64,000 bases of DNA from Bradyrhizobium lablabi. GTDB taxonomy: Bacteria; Pseudomonadota; Alphaproteobacteria; Rhizobiales; Xanthobacteraceae. The stretch spans positions 558,001-622,000 of the forward strand of contig NZ_JAFCJK010000004.1 of the NCBI RefSeq assembly GCF_018131005.1, read 5' to 3'. Position 1 is the first letter of the stretch, and each line of letters begins with the position of its first letter. Position numbers and translations under genes: made by a program. Positions 42,667 through 50,931 of this stretch are shown piece by piece. The notes below the pieces were generated by a model. That model saw nothing but the letters and a program-made list of their open reading frames with translations. It was not told the DNA's origin and searched no databases.

Positions 42667-43005
42667 CTTCGCGTGGTGCTGAAGGCACCTCGGCGGCATC
42701 GCCGGAACGCAACCCGGCAGTGAAGCCGAACAACGTTCCGCAGGACCCTGACAGTACGCTCGTGATCTCGCGCGCCGGGCCGCGATGATCGGTTCGGGAC
42801 GGGCAGGGCGGATGCATTTACCGCCGTCACTGCCGCGAGCGGCGCCTCCGCAGTTCCAGTGACTGCGGCTTTGCAACGGACGCCGCAGCCGCAGACGATA
42901 GCCGGCAATAACACTTCCGTGAGCACGACGCCGAACGACTTCACACTATCGATGTCCGTGGACAAATCCGCCACAAACGACGCAAATCACCCCGCTGCGC
43001 AGTGA
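42667..43005 (+). pseudogene. Possible frameshifted remnant after anti-sigma gene
   Basis: Two plus-strand frames read as one coherent Pro/Thr/Ala-rich segment if a single-base shift near 42786 is allowed. The first ends PDSTLVISRAGPR at the TGA 42786-42788, and the second continues to TNDANHPAAQ and stops at 43003-43005. There is no start codon or ribosome site. It could be the decayed downstream gene of the sigma/anti-sigma operon or plain non-coding DNA with biased composition. Confidence 0.25.
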
Positions 43006-43099
43006 TTTTCGGCGCGAAAAGCCTCAAGTTGCGAGAGCGGAACCCGCGCGGGCAGGTCAAAAAAATCACCGCGGGCTTGAACGTCCGGAAGGCTGTCGC

Positions 43100-43225
43100 G
43101 ACTTAATTGGTGTGGGAGCGGTTATCCCTCCCCATAGGCTATATCAGGCGCGAGCGCCCATCCACCCCAAGCGCCCATATGGCTTTGACCCGTCCGGTTG
43201 TCCCCCCGGACGGGTCTTTCATTTT
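43100..43225 (+). ncRNA. Candidate small RNA ending at an intrinsic terminator
   Basis: The segment has several local hairpins (GGCGCGAGCGCC; GGGAGCGG paired to CCCTCCCC region) and ends in the perfect terminator at 43187-43216 followed by TTTCATTTT. No coding frame with a ribosome site precedes it. It does not match the SRP, tmRNA or RNase P landmarks I know. The 5' end is a guess based on a weak TTGAAC / GACTTA promoter-like pair about 20-45 bases upstream. Confidence 0.35.
43187..43220 (+). terminator. Strong intrinsic terminator
   Basis: A perfect 11-bp stem, GACCCGTCCGG (43187-43197) and CCGGACGGGTC (43206-43216), with an 8-base loop and followed by TTTCATTTT. The nearest upstream gene ends more than 500 bases earlier, so it terminates an unannotated transcript. 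Confidence 0.75.
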
Positions 43226-43258
43226 GGGGGTCGCTTATCGGTGACAACCGAGGAGGGC

Positions 43259-43342
43259 ATGCCCAATTGCGAGAACGACACAAGTCCTTCGCGCGCCGCG
43301 CAAGGGGATGGCCTCGTCTGTGCAAAGGCCCGAAACCCGTAG
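43259..43342 (+). CDS. Possible 27-residue small protein
   Basis: ATG 43259 follows GAGGAGG at a spacing of about 4 bases. The frame reads MPNCENDTSPSRAAQGDGLV and ends AKARNP before TAG 43340-43342. It has two cysteines, no hydrophobic segment and no recognised family. It lies between an orphan terminator and the TIGR03809-like gene. A leader peptide or chance frame are both possible. Confidence 0.3.
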   Translation: MPNCENDTSPSRAAQGDGLVCAKARNP

Positions 43343-43484
43343 TGCTGCGGACTTCCCTCTTCGCCGGCGGCCAATTAAGAATTTAGTTAGACTTTGTTGA
43401 TCTTTTCCACAGAATATCTCCGCTATGTGCGGTGATTCGGTTCGGTTGCGTCAGCGTCCATCTCTCTCCTTCGGGGCTGGTTGA

Positions 43485-43973
43485 ATGACACATCGGACCG
43501 ACGCGGCCAGAGGCCGCGAGATTGTTGCGCGCTGGTGCAGCCTGGCGGAGCAACGGCTGGAATATCTCACCGAACTGTTCGAAACCGGCCGCTGGCGCCG
43601 CTATCATAGCGAACAGGCTTTCCTCGAGAACGTCAGGGAAGCCAGGGCCGCGGTCGAAACCTGGCGTCAACTCCTGTCTCGCGAGGCCTCGCTGGACAAC
43701 TCGCCGATCGATCTGTCTTGGCTCGGACGCGGGCGGTCGTCGTTGCCGCGGCGGGGCGCTTTGCCTGCACGGATGCCAGTACGCCAGCCGGATCCGGTTG
43801 TTCTGGCTCAATCCACCATGACCGCCGTCGCGGCCGCGCTGGAGACGGCATCCGCGCTGCTGGAAGAAACCCCGCAGCGCGTCGATACACGACCCCCGGA
43901 AATCCCCACGCTGCCGGTACTCGACCTTGCTTCAATCCAGGCGCGTTATCCGCTGTTGCGCAACACGCTCTGA
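43485..43973 (+). CDS. TIGR03809-like conserved hypothetical protein
   Basis: A 162-residue soluble protein with a conserved helical N-terminal half, IVARWCSLAEQRLEYLTELF and GRWRRYHSEQAFLENVREAR, and a Pro/Arg-rich variable C-terminal half. It appears to match the Bradyrhizobium/Rhodopseudomonas-restricted family TIGR03809, recognised from memory. That family's number is adjacent to that of the Tat-exported repeat protein TIGR03808, and a protein of that type is encoded next door and converges on it. The function is unknown; the pairing suggests a shared role in the cell envelope. ATG 43485 is the only plausible start. Confidence 0.75.
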   Translation: MTHRTDAARGREIVARWCSLAEQRLEYLTELFETGRWRRYHSEQAFLENVREARAAVETWRQLLSREASLDNSPIDLSWLGRGRSSLPRRGALPARMPVRQPDPVVLAQSTMTAVAAALETASALLEETPQRVDTRPPEIPTLPVLDLASIQARYPLLRNTL

Positions 43974-43993
43974 GCGGATGAGTTCTGCTGTGG

Positions 43994-44092
43994 CGTTTTC
44001 GAGCGAAGTGGGAGTCCGGTTCGCGTGAAGAAAGCGTCAAAGCAAAAAATCCAGAGTTTCGGTTTAGATTCGATCAGAACCGATAATGCTCT
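43994..44092. repeat. Interspersed palindromic repeat (TTTTCGAGCGAAGTGG type)
   Basis: Sits between converging genes. It has the GTTTTCGAGCGAAGTGG...GGTTCGCGTGAAGAAA arrangement and a terminal hairpin CGGTT...GAACCG around 44060-44082, with AGAG/CTCT flanks. From memory this repeat is widespread in Rhizobiales. It reaches the stop codon of the next gene and may serve as its terminator. Confidence 0.7.
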
Positions 44093-45461
44093 ACCGCCGT
44101 ACGGCGTTGGAGCCGACCATCAATTGCGCGTAACGTTGAGCGCCGCCGGCCGACAGATCGGTGGTGATTGCGCGGGCGTGATCGAGCCCAACGACAGCAC
44201 CGCGCGGGGTTTCCGAGATCATGTTGTTGTTGATCAGCGCCGTGCCCGCGCCCGGCACGACCGAGACGCCGACGCCGACAAAGGCATTGCGGATCACGTT
44301 CCCGGTAATCGCGACGTCGCGCAGATACTTGCCCCAGCCGGCGACAATGCCGAATGACGGCGCGTTCTCGATCACGTTGCCGGTGACGGCGGTGTCAGCC
44401 TCGACATAGACGCCGACTCCGGCATCGTCATCGGGTGCGGTGCCGGTTGGCCTTTTCGGGATCAGGTTGCGGATGATGTTGCCCTGGACCACCGCGATGC
44501 GACCGCCTTCATTGAAATTGCAGACCGAGACGCCAACCGCGGCGCCGTCGACCGTATTGTTGGCGATGACGGCGGCCTCGAACGAGAATTCCGAGTAGAG
44601 CGCGACCTCGCGGACGTCGCTGACGCTGTTGTCGGTGATATGGATGTTGGAAGCCGAATTGCCGCGCACGGCCGAATAGTCGCAGTTCCTGATGCGGTTC
44701 CCGCGCACGATCACATTGCCGGCGCGGAAGGCGTTGATGGCGTTGCCGTACTGTCCGGAGCCGCCGGGACCGGCCTTGATGTCCTCGATGCGGTTGTCGG
44801 CGACGATCGTGCCGTCGTCGCCGATCGCGGTGCGCAGGATTTCGATGCCGTTGTCGTTGGTGCCCTTGATGGTGTTGCGCGAGACCATCAGCCCGAGCGC
44901 ATCGAACGACACCAGCGCCGTGGTCGCGATATTGGTGAAGATGTTGTTGCTGACATCGCCCGACACCTGCTCGAACCAGATGCCGTTGCCGCCACTGCCG
45001 GCGAATTCGCAATCGGTGATACGAATGTCGCGGCCGGACAGGCAATGCACGAGGCCGCGCCGCGTCGGCAGCGGCGCGCCGCCGCCGTCGAGAGTCAGGC
45101 CAATGAGGCCGATACCGCCGGCGCCTTCGCCAAGCAGCATCGACTGGCCGCCGTTGAAGACGAGCCTGGTCGCGCCGCGCACGCCGATCAACTGGCTGCC
45201 GCCTGCGAGGCGCAGCAGGCCGGTGCGGTATACGCCGGGCGGGAACACCAGGGGCACTTGCGCGCGGGCGGCTTCATCGATCGCGCGCTGCAGGTTCCGG
45301 GTCTGATCGTCGGGGCTTCCGGGGCGAACGCCGTATTGCGTGACATCGCGGCCGAGCGAGGCAACGGATGGGGCCGCGCGCGCAGGGTCAGGCGAGATGG
45401 CAAGCGCGCCGGCAACGCCGGCTGCAGACGCTCCGATAAGATGGCGGCGGTTGACGTCCAT
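44091..45461 (-). CDS. Tat-exported parallel beta-helix repeat protein (TIGR03808-like)
   Basis: A 456-residue right-handed beta-helix protein. The Tat leader is MDVNRRHLIGASAAGVAGAL (NRRHLIG), cleaved near ARAAP. A pectate-lyase-like cap (DQTRNLQRAIDEAARAQVPL, VFPPGVYRTGLLRL) precedes about ten rungs with the pattern xxITxNxIxxxxxxG, for example NIFTNIATTALVSFDA, NRIEDIKAG, NNTVDGAAVGVSV and GNVIRNAFVGVGVSV. No clear catalytic triad is seen, so a structural or carbohydrate-binding envelope role is as likely as an enzyme. ATG 45461 is chosen since the Tat leader starts there; 23 extra upstream codons are rejected. Confidence 0.88.
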   Translation of the reverse strand: MDVNRRHLIGASAAGVAGALAISPDPARAAPSVASLGRDVTQYGVRPGSPDDQTRNLQRAIDEAARAQVPLVFPPGVYRTGLLRLAGGSQLIGVRGATRLVFNGGQSMLLGEGAGGIGLIGLTLDGGGAPLPTRRGLVHCLSGRDIRITDCEFAGSGGNGIWFEQVSGDVSNNIFTNIATTALVSFDALGLMVSRNTIKGTNDNGIEILRTAIGDDGTIVADNRIEDIKAGPGGSGQYGNAINAFRAGNVIVRGNRIRNCDYSAVRGNSASNIHITDNSVSDVREVALYSEFSFEAAVIANNTVDGAAVGVSVCNFNEGGRIAVVQGNIIRNLIPKRPTGTAPDDDAGVGVYVEADTAVTGNVIENAPSFGIVAGWGKYLRDVAITGNVIRNAFVGVGVSVVPGAGTALINNNMISETPRGAVVGLDHARAITTDLSAGGAQRYAQLMVGSNAVRR

Positions 45462-45605
45462 GATACTTGGCCCTGAGGTGCGAACCGCGACGTTCACGCC
45501 TGATACGTAGCGCGGAATGCGGCGTGGCATGGTGAATGCGCGGGCAGAACACGGCGATTGTTGGCGGTAGGGTTAATCGCGGGTGCAGCGTTCAGCGCGC
45601 ATCGG

Positions 45606-46253
45606 TCAAGCAAGTGTGGCTTGCCGCGTCAGTTTCACTATCTCCAGCAGCATCGCCTCTCCGGCATCGACAAGCTGCTCGAGCGTGATGCGCGACGTGC
45701 CTCGCGCCGCCTTGCCGTCATGGGCGAGCGGCGGAACGTGGACGAACTGCGCCAGACGAAGGCCATCGTCTTTGCTTACCGCCTCGATCGCGCGCCAGCT
45801 CAGGTAGTTGCAGAGATAACTGCCGGCGTCGCGCGACAGCCGAGCATCGATTGCGGTGGCGCGCGCGGCGCGCAGCAGCTTTTCGCTATGCGGGCCGAAG
45901 ACCCGAGCATCGGCGCCACCCACGATCGATCCTTTTCGCGCGTGCTGGCGGCCGGCATCGGGAAAGCGCGTGGTCACGGCATTGCGCGCACGGGTCTCGA
46001 TCCGCAGATGCGCGGTGCGCCCGGCGAGGCCGAACATCAAGAGCGCTTGCGGCCGATGTCTGGCAACGAGCGCCGGCAATTCGCGATCGACGGTTGCGTA
46101 AGTAACGTCGAAGATGTGGTTCGTCAGCGTGACACCATCGAAGGCGGGACGCCGCAACTCCGTCAGCCGCTGCACCAGCGGCATGGTCGGGTTGAATGGC
46201 GCCCCGGGGAACGGACCGAATCCGGTGACGAGGATGCGCAGCCCGCCGCTCAC
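45606..46253 (-). CDS. Pyroglutamyl-peptidase I family cysteine peptidase
   Basis: C15 family enzyme of 215 residues that removes N-terminal pyroglutamate. LRILVTGFGPFPGAPFNPT is the signature start. The catalytic glutamate region is MFGLAGRTAHLRIETRARN, the cysteine is in DAGSYLCNYLSWRAI, and the histidine in AQFVHVPPL. All three catalytic residues are therefore present. The start is GTG at 46253, overlapping the meaB stop as GTGA (46250-46253). This coupling is accidental to function as far as can be judged. Longer frames from 46541 read through meaB and are rejected. Confidence 0.9.
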   Translation of the reverse strand: MSGGLRILVTGFGPFPGAPFNPTMPLVQRLTELRRPAFDGVTLTNHIFDVTYATVDRELPALVARHRPQALLMFGLAGRTAHLRIETRARNAVTTRFPDAGRQHARKGSIVGGADARVFGPHSEKLLRAARATAIDARLSRDAGSYLCNYLSWRAIEAVSKDDGLRLAQFVHVPPLAHDGKAARGTSRITLEQLVDAGEAMLLEIVKLTRQATLA

Positions 46254-47242
46254 TTCAGCATCTCCGCGATCTGTTCGGCGGCGACGGCCGGCGAGACGCG
46301 GCCATCGGCAACCTCGGCTTCCATCTTCTTGACCTTGGCGCGGATTGCGGCGTCGGCCCGCAGCCGCGCCATCATCCGTTGCTCCAGCATCGACCACATC
46401 CACTTCACCTGTTGCTCGCGGCGCCGCGCAGCGAACTCGCCGGAAGCGTTCATCGCCGCGCGGTGGTCGAGGATTTTCTGCCAGAGCCGGTCGAGCCCCG
46501 TGCCGGACAGCGCCGAATAGATCTCGACCGGCGGATGCCAATGCTCGGAGCGTGGCGTCAAAATGTGCAGCGCGCTACGATACTCGGCCGCCGCGAGATT
46601 GGCGCGCTTGACGTTGTCGCCGTCGGCCTTGTTGATCGCGATCATGTCGGCAAGCTCGACCAGGCCCTTCTTGATGCCCTGCAACTCGTCGCCGGCGCCA
46701 GGCAGCATCAGGGCAAGAAAGAAATCCGTCATATCGCACACCGCGGTCTCCGACTGGCCGATGCCGACAGTCTCGACCAGGACCACGTCGAAACCGGCGG
46801 ACTCACACAACAGCATTGCCTCGCGCGTCTTCGCGGCGACGCCGCCGAGCGTGCCGGAGGATGGCGAAGGTCGAATATAGGCGTGATCCGAGGCGGCGAG
46901 GTGCGCCATCCGCGTCTTGTCGCCAAGGATCGAGCCGCCGGAGCGTGCCGAGGACGGATCGACCGCCAGCACCGCGACCTTATGGCCGCGCTCGATCAGG
47001 AACATGCCGAGCGCGTCGATGGTGGTCGACTTGCCGACGCCGGGCGAGCCGGTGATGCCGACCCGTACCGCCTTGCCGGTGTCGGGCAGCAGCGCCTGCA
47101 CCAGATCCCGCGCTGCCGCCTGGTGATCGCTCCGCCTGCTCTCGATCAGCGTAATCGCCCGCGCCAGCGCGGCGCGGTGGCCGGCACGGAGATCCTTGGC
47201 GAGCGCGTGGATGTCGGGAGCGGCGGTCTTCGGCGAGGTCAT
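46250..47242 (-). CDS. meaB: Methylmalonyl-CoA mutase-associated GTPase
   Basis: G3E-family GTPase of 330 residues that protects and reloads methylmalonyl-CoA mutase with adenosylcobalamin. Walker A is VGITGSPGVGKSTTIDALG (about residues 61-79). Switch sequences AVDPSSARSGGSILGDKTRM and VVLVETVGIGQSETAV follow, and the guanine-specificity motif is INKADGD. The C-terminal helical dimerisation arm ends the protein. Both mutase genes lie 1-5.5 kb upstream in the same direction, though two small frames intervene. It ends in a GTGA overlap with the peptidase gene. Confidence 0.94.
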   Translation of the reverse strand: MTSPKTAAPDIHALAKDLRAGHRAALARAITLIESRRSDHQAAARDLVQALLPDTGKAVRVGITGSPGVGKSTTIDALGMFLIERGHKVAVLAVDPSSARSGGSILGDKTRMAHLAASDHAYIRPSPSSGTLGGVAAKTREAMLLCESAGFDVVLVETVGIGQSETAVCDMTDFFLALMLPGAGDELQGIKKGLVELADMIAINKADGDNVKRANLAAAEYRSALHILTPRSEHWHPPVEIYSALSGTGLDRLWQKILDHRAAMNASGEFAARRREQQVKWMWSMLEQRMMARLRADAAIRAKVKKMEAEVADGRVSPAVAAEQIAEMLK

Positions 47243-47614
47243 GGCCTTGGTTTACAACGGGTGCCGGGCGCAGGCGAGGGGGCTGCAGGCCGCCATCCCG
47301 TTCCGAATGCGGGATCGGGTGCGCGTCAGACGGGATCGGGTCACGTGCTGCCGATGCTAGCGCGGATCATCCTTGTCGTAATTCCCCGCAACATCCGGAG
47401 GCATGTCGTTCGAAAAGCGGATACGCGGCGCGTTGATTCGTAGACGGATGGTTGTCAATGCAGGTGTACGGGCGGCACGCCGTGTCAAGCAACTCTAGCG
47501 CGTCTCGGTCGAGTCCGGTCGTCGCTCACGCATATCAGCCCTACTAGAAGTCAGGCTATTCCTCCGAAAAGAATTGAGCCACTTCAACGCCGGGGGCCAG
47601 GAGAATGAAAGATC
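47243..47614. other. Intergenic region upstream of meaB and a small secreted protein
   Basis: A 372-base divergent gap. It contains a short inverted repeat (ATCCCG / CGGGAT near 47297-47315) close to meaB and an AT-richer part near 47540-47580 that may hold the promoter of the rightward small gene. No gene or known motif was found. Confidence 0.4.
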
Positions 47615-47884
47615 ATGAACTACAAGAAAAAACTGCTCGCGGTATTACTTACACTTGCTGCGGTATCTTCAGCGTCCATAGTATCGACGTCTCACGCGTT
47701 TGCGCAGTGTGCGGAATGCGCAATATATCCGAATCGCGATCCCTTCACCGAGGGTTTGAAGTTGCCGGATACGAAGCCGAATGTTGCATCTTCGCCTCAT
47801 GCCGGGACCAATGCACACAATGCGCGTGCCGAAGTGCGCGGTCATCGCCGTCATCACATAAGCTCGAATCGCCGGTCTCGATAG
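47615..47884 (+). CDS. Small secreted protein with CxxC, basic C-terminus
   Basis: An 89-residue protein of unknown function. The signal peptide is unmistakable: MNYKKKLLAVLLTLAAVSSA with cleavage near SHAFA. The mature N-terminus QCAECAIYPNRDPF has a C-x-x-C pair, and the C-terminus is rich in His and Arg (RGHRRHHISSNRRSR). AGGAG lies about 10 bases before ATG 47615. An ATG at 47605 in another frame is closer to the ribosome site but encodes no leader. Similar small QCAECA-type exported proteins seem, from memory, to be repeated in Bradyrhizobium. The CxxC could bind metal or a disulfide partner. Confidence 0.7.
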   Translation: MNYKKKLLAVLLTLAAVSSASIVSTSHAFAQCAECAIYPNRDPFTEGLKLPDTKPNVASSPHAGTNAHNARAEVRGHRRHHISSNRRSR

Positions 47885-47962
47885 CGCTGCTGAATTCTGC
47901 CTCGATGGTGGATGACGATCCGGTGGTCCACCGAGTTCGCGGGACTAGAGTCCGCAACTCGC

Positions 47963-48226
47963 CTAACAGAGCGGACGCCGGGCCACTCCGAACGTGTCCT
48001 CACGCCCTTCCTCATTCCGCATAATCCGCCGAACCTCTTTGTAGAGGTATTTGGCTTCGTGGCCTGGAGGCCGGGCGATGGTGCATGTCCGGGCACCGAT
48101 AATCTGGGCGACCTTCCGCTGGTCACGCATGCAGTAGGTCGCCCAGCCGTCACCCCTGAGCTTCTCGAAGTGAGCTTGCTTATGCTTCCGCAACTCCGAC
48201 CGCCGAACGTTGAGCGGCGCCGTCAA
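47963..48226 (-). CDS. Hypothetical protein (uncertain)
   Basis: An 87-codon frame with protein-like composition (SELRKHKQAHFEKLRGDGWA, then REVRR-type basic helices: AKYLYKEVRRIMRNEEGRED). It begins at TTG with no clear ribosome site, and a stop lies just upstream. No family recognised. It occupies most of the 378-base gap between the small secreted gene and the mutase stop. It may be a remnant of a larger gene. Confidence 0.35.
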   Translation of the reverse strand: MTAPLNVRRSELRKHKQAHFEKLRGDGWATYCMRDQRKVAQIIGARTCTIARPPGHEAKYLYKEVRRIMRNEEGREDTFGVARRPLC

Positions 48227-48262
48227 CTATGGTGACATTTCTTTTCGGCAGAAGCGTCGGAA

Positions 48263-50419
48263 TCACTCTGCCGCCTGGCTATGGCCGAGCCGCGCGTTGA
48301 GCTTGCGGATCAGCTCTTCGGCGGCATCAGAGATCACCGTGCCCGGCGGAAAGATCGCCTCGGCGCCTGCGGCGTAGAGCGCGTCGTAATCCTGCGGCGG
48401 CACCACGCCGCCGATGATGATCATGATGTCTTCGCGGCCATGCTTCTTCAGCGCAGCCTTCAGTTCGGGCACGGCGGTGAGATGCGCGGCGGCGAGCGAA
48501 GAAACGCCGAGGATGTGCACGTCGTTCTCGACGGCCTGTCGCGCAGCCTCCTCCGGTGTCGCGAACAGCGGCCCGATATCGACGTCGAAGCCAACATCGG
48601 CGAATGCGGATGCGATCACCTTCTGCCCCCGGTCGTGGCCGTCCTGGCCGATTTTTGCCACCAGGATGCGGGGACGGCGGCCCTCGGCCTCTTCGAACGC
48701 ATCAATCAGGGCCTGCACTTTGTCGACCCGGTTGGACATGGCCGCTGCCTCTCGCTTGTAGACGCCGGTGATGGACTTGATCTCGGCACGATGGCGGCCG
48801 AACACTTTTTCCATCGCGTCCGAAATCTCGCCGACGGTGGCCTTGGCGCGCGCGGCGTCGATCGCCAACGCCAGCAAATTGCCGTTGCCTTCGCCGGCCG
48901 AGCGGGTCAGCGCCGTCAGCGCGTCGTCGACGTCCTTCTGGTTGCGCTCGGCCTTGAGCCGCGCCAGCTTGTCGATCTGCAACCGCCGGACGGTGGAATT
49001 CTCCACCTTCAGCACGTCGATCGGCTTCTCGTTCTCCGGCTTGTACTTGTTGACGCCGATCACCGCCTGGCGACCCGCATCGATGCGCGCTTGCGTCTTG
49101 GCCGAAGCCTCCTCGATCCGCAGTTTCGGCACGCCGGCCTCGATCGCCTTCGCCATGCCGCCGAGCGCCTCGACCTCCTGGATATGTCCCCAGGCCTTCG
49201 CCGCGAGATCGCGGGTCAGCCGCTCGACATAGTAGGAGCCGCCCCAGGGGTCGATGATCCGGTTGGTGCCGCTTTCCTGTTGCAGGAACAATTGCGTGTT
49301 GCGGGCGATGCGCGCGGAGAAATCGGTCGGCAGCGCCAGCGCCTCGTCGAGCGCGTTGGTGTGCAGCGACTGGGTGTGGCCTTGCGTTGCCGCCATCGCC
49401 TCGATGGTGGTGCGCATCACATTGTTGAAAACGTCCTGAGCGGTCAGCGACCAGCCCGAGGTCTGGCAATGCGTTCTCAGCGACAGCGAGCGCGGATCCT
49501 TCGGGTTGAACGGCTTCAGCAGCTTGGCCCAGAGCAGCCGCGCGGCGCGCATCTTGGCGACTTCCATGAAGAAGTTCATGCCGATCGCCCAGAAGAACGA
49601 CAGCCGCGGCGCGAAGCGGTCGACGTCGAGGCCGGCCGCGAGACCGGCGCGCAGATACTCGACACCGTCGGCCAGCGTATAGGCGAGTTCGAGGTCCTGC
49701 GTCGCGCCGGCCTCCTGCATGTGGTAGCCGGAGATCGAGATCGAATTGTACTTCGGCATCTTCTGCGAGGTGTAGGCGAAGATGTCCGAGATGATCCGCA
49801 TCGATGGCGCGGGCGGATAGATATAGGTGTTGCGCACCATGAACTCTTTCAGAATGTCGTTCTGAATGGTGCCCGACAGCTTCTCCGGCGGCACGCCCTG
49901 TTCCTCGGCGGCCGCGACGAACAGCGCGAGGATCGGCAGCACCGCGCCGTTCATCGTCATCGAGACGCTCATCTGGTCGAGCGGGATGCCCGCAAACAGC
50001 GTGCGCATGTCGTAGATGGAATCGATCGCCACGCCCGCCATGCCGACATCGCCGGAGACGCGCGGATGGTCGGAGTCATAACCGCGATGGGTGGCGAGAT
50101 CGAAGGCGACCGACAGGCCCTTCTGTCCGGCCGCGAGGTTGCGGCGATAGAAGGCGTTGGAATCCTCCGCCGTGGAGAAGCCGGCATATTGCCTGATCGT
50201 CCAGGGCTGGTTGACATACATGGTCGGGTAGGGCCCGCGCAGATAGGGCGCAATCCCCGGCCACGTTTCGAGGAAGTCGATGCCATCGAGGTCGGCTTCG
50301 CTGTAGACGGGTTTGACCGGAATGCCCTCAGGCGTCAGCCACGGCTCGGCGTCTGCGGCCGGCGCGCCGCTACTGACTCTCTCAAAAGCGATATCGGCGA
50401 AATTCGGTATACGGCTCAT
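48263..50419 (-). CDS. scpA: Methylmalonyl-CoA mutase, catalytic (large) subunit
   Basis: Adenosylcobalamin-dependent isomerase of 718 residues interconverting methylmalonyl-CoA and succinyl-CoA, linking propionyl-CoA to the citric acid cycle. The TIM-barrel part has [40 protein letters not shown] and [20 protein letters not shown]. The C-terminal cobalamin domain (about residues 590-718) has the axial histidine in [12 protein letters not shown] and [20 protein letters not shown]. It is last in a leftward unit with the small subunit and a GFA gene, 41 bases after the latter. No cobalamin riboswitch is seen ahead of the unit. Confidence 0.96.
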   Translation of the reverse strand: MSRIPNFADIAFERVSSGAPAADAEPWLTPEGIPVKPVYSEADLDGIDFLETWPGIAPYLRGPYPTMYVNQPWTIRQYAGFSTAEDSNAFYRRNLAAGQKGLSVAFDLATHRGYDSDHPRVSGDVGMAGVAIDSIYDMRTLFAGIPLDQMSVSMTMNGAVLPILALFVAAAEEQGVPPEKLSGTIQNDILKEFMVRNTYIYPPAPSMRIISDIFAYTSQKMPKYNSISISGYHMQEAGATQDLELAYTLADGVEYLRAGLAAGLDVDRFAPRLSFFWAIGMNFFMEVAKMRAARLLWAKLLKPFNPKDPRSLSLRTHCQTSGWSLTAQDVFNNVMRTTIEAMAATQGHTQSLHTNALDEALALPTDFSARIARNTQLFLQQESGTNRIIDPWGGSYYVERLTRDLAAKAWGHIQEVEALGGMAKAIEAGVPKLRIEEASAKTQARIDAGRQAVIGVNKYKPENEKPIDVLKVENSTVRRLQIDKLARLKAERNQKDVDDALTALTRSAGEGNGNLLALAIDAARAKATVGEISDAMEKVFGRHRAEIKSITGVYKREAAAMSNRVDKVQALIDAFEEAEGRRPRILVAKIGQDGHDRGQKVIASAFADVGFDVDIGPLFATPEEAARQAVENDVHILGVSSLAAAHLTAVPELKAALKKHGREDIMIIIGGVVPPQDYDALYAAGAEAIFPPGTVISDAAEELIRKLNARLGHSQAAE

Positions 50420-50460
50420 GGTAATCCATCATATTACGGGCGGCTCTACACGGGCGCCAT

Positions 50461-50931
50461 TCAATCATGATCCGGATGCTGATGGCTGACGATGGTCGCC
50501 ATCTTTTCCGGGCCGTAGTTCTGCAGCGTGGTCTGGCTCGGCAGATTGGCAATCCCGACCACCCAGCCGAGGCGGGACTCGGTTCCATATTGTCGGGTGG
50601 GCACCACCCGGTCAGGCCGGTCGAACGCGCCGGTCATGATCTCGATCCGCGGGCCGTCGATGCGGCGGAAGCTCAAGGGCGTGCCGCAGGAGGCGCAAAA
50701 GTCGCGTTCGGCGATCGAGGAGGATTTGAAAGCGGCGGGCGTGCCGCGGGTCCAGGCGAAATCGGCACGCTCGATATCGGCGAACGAGGCGAACGGCGCG
50801 CCCGAGGCCTTCTGGCACATCCGGCAATGACAGACGCTGATCCGTGTCGGTGCCGCCGACACGGCAAAGCGGACGGCGCCGCATTGGCAGCCTCCGGTCA
50901 ATACGGGCTTGGCAGGTGTCTCAGCCGTCAT
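50461..50931 (-). CDS. GFA family zinc protein within the mutase operon
   Basis: A 156-residue CENP-V/GFA protein. The zinc cysteines are C15 and C17 (GGCQCGAVRF), C34, C36 and C39 (CHCRMC), and C79 and C82 (FCASCGTPLSF). The start overlaps the stop of the small mutase subunit (ATGA at 50928-50931) and the large subunit follows 41 bases later, so it is embedded in the methylmalonyl-CoA mutase operon. No GFA requirement is known for this pathway; a role in detoxifying a reactive by-product is only a guess. It is distinct from the GFA gene at 3217. Confidence 0.9.
   Translation of the reverse strand: MTAETPAKPVLTGGCQCGAVRFAVSAAPTRISVCHCRMCQKASGAPFASFADIERADFAWTRGTPAAFKSSSIAERDFCASCGTPLSFRRIDGPRIEIMTGAFDRPDRVVPTRQYGTESRLGWVVGIANLPSQTTLQNYGPEKMATIVSHQHPDHD

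Larger units (their letters stand above)
43006..43484. other. Intergenic region with orphan terminator and a 27-codon frame
   Basis: This gap holds a strong hairpin terminator at 43187-43216 with no gene ending before it. It also holds a short plus-strand frame at 43259-43342 with an ideal GAGGAGG ribosome site. No other protein frame is supported. Bases 43371-43420 are AT-rich and probably carry the promoter for the gene at 43485. Confidence 0.5.

Noticed and set aside
42639..42974. A 111-codon minus-strand frame after the anti-sigma gene
   Set aside because: It overlaps the anti-sigma 3' end, has no ribosome site and no coherent domain.
48281..50470. A 729-codon plus-strand frame opposite methylmalonyl-CoA mutase
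   Set aside because: Antisense shadow of a highly conserved gene; its composition (runs of Arg, Gly, His) is not protein-like.
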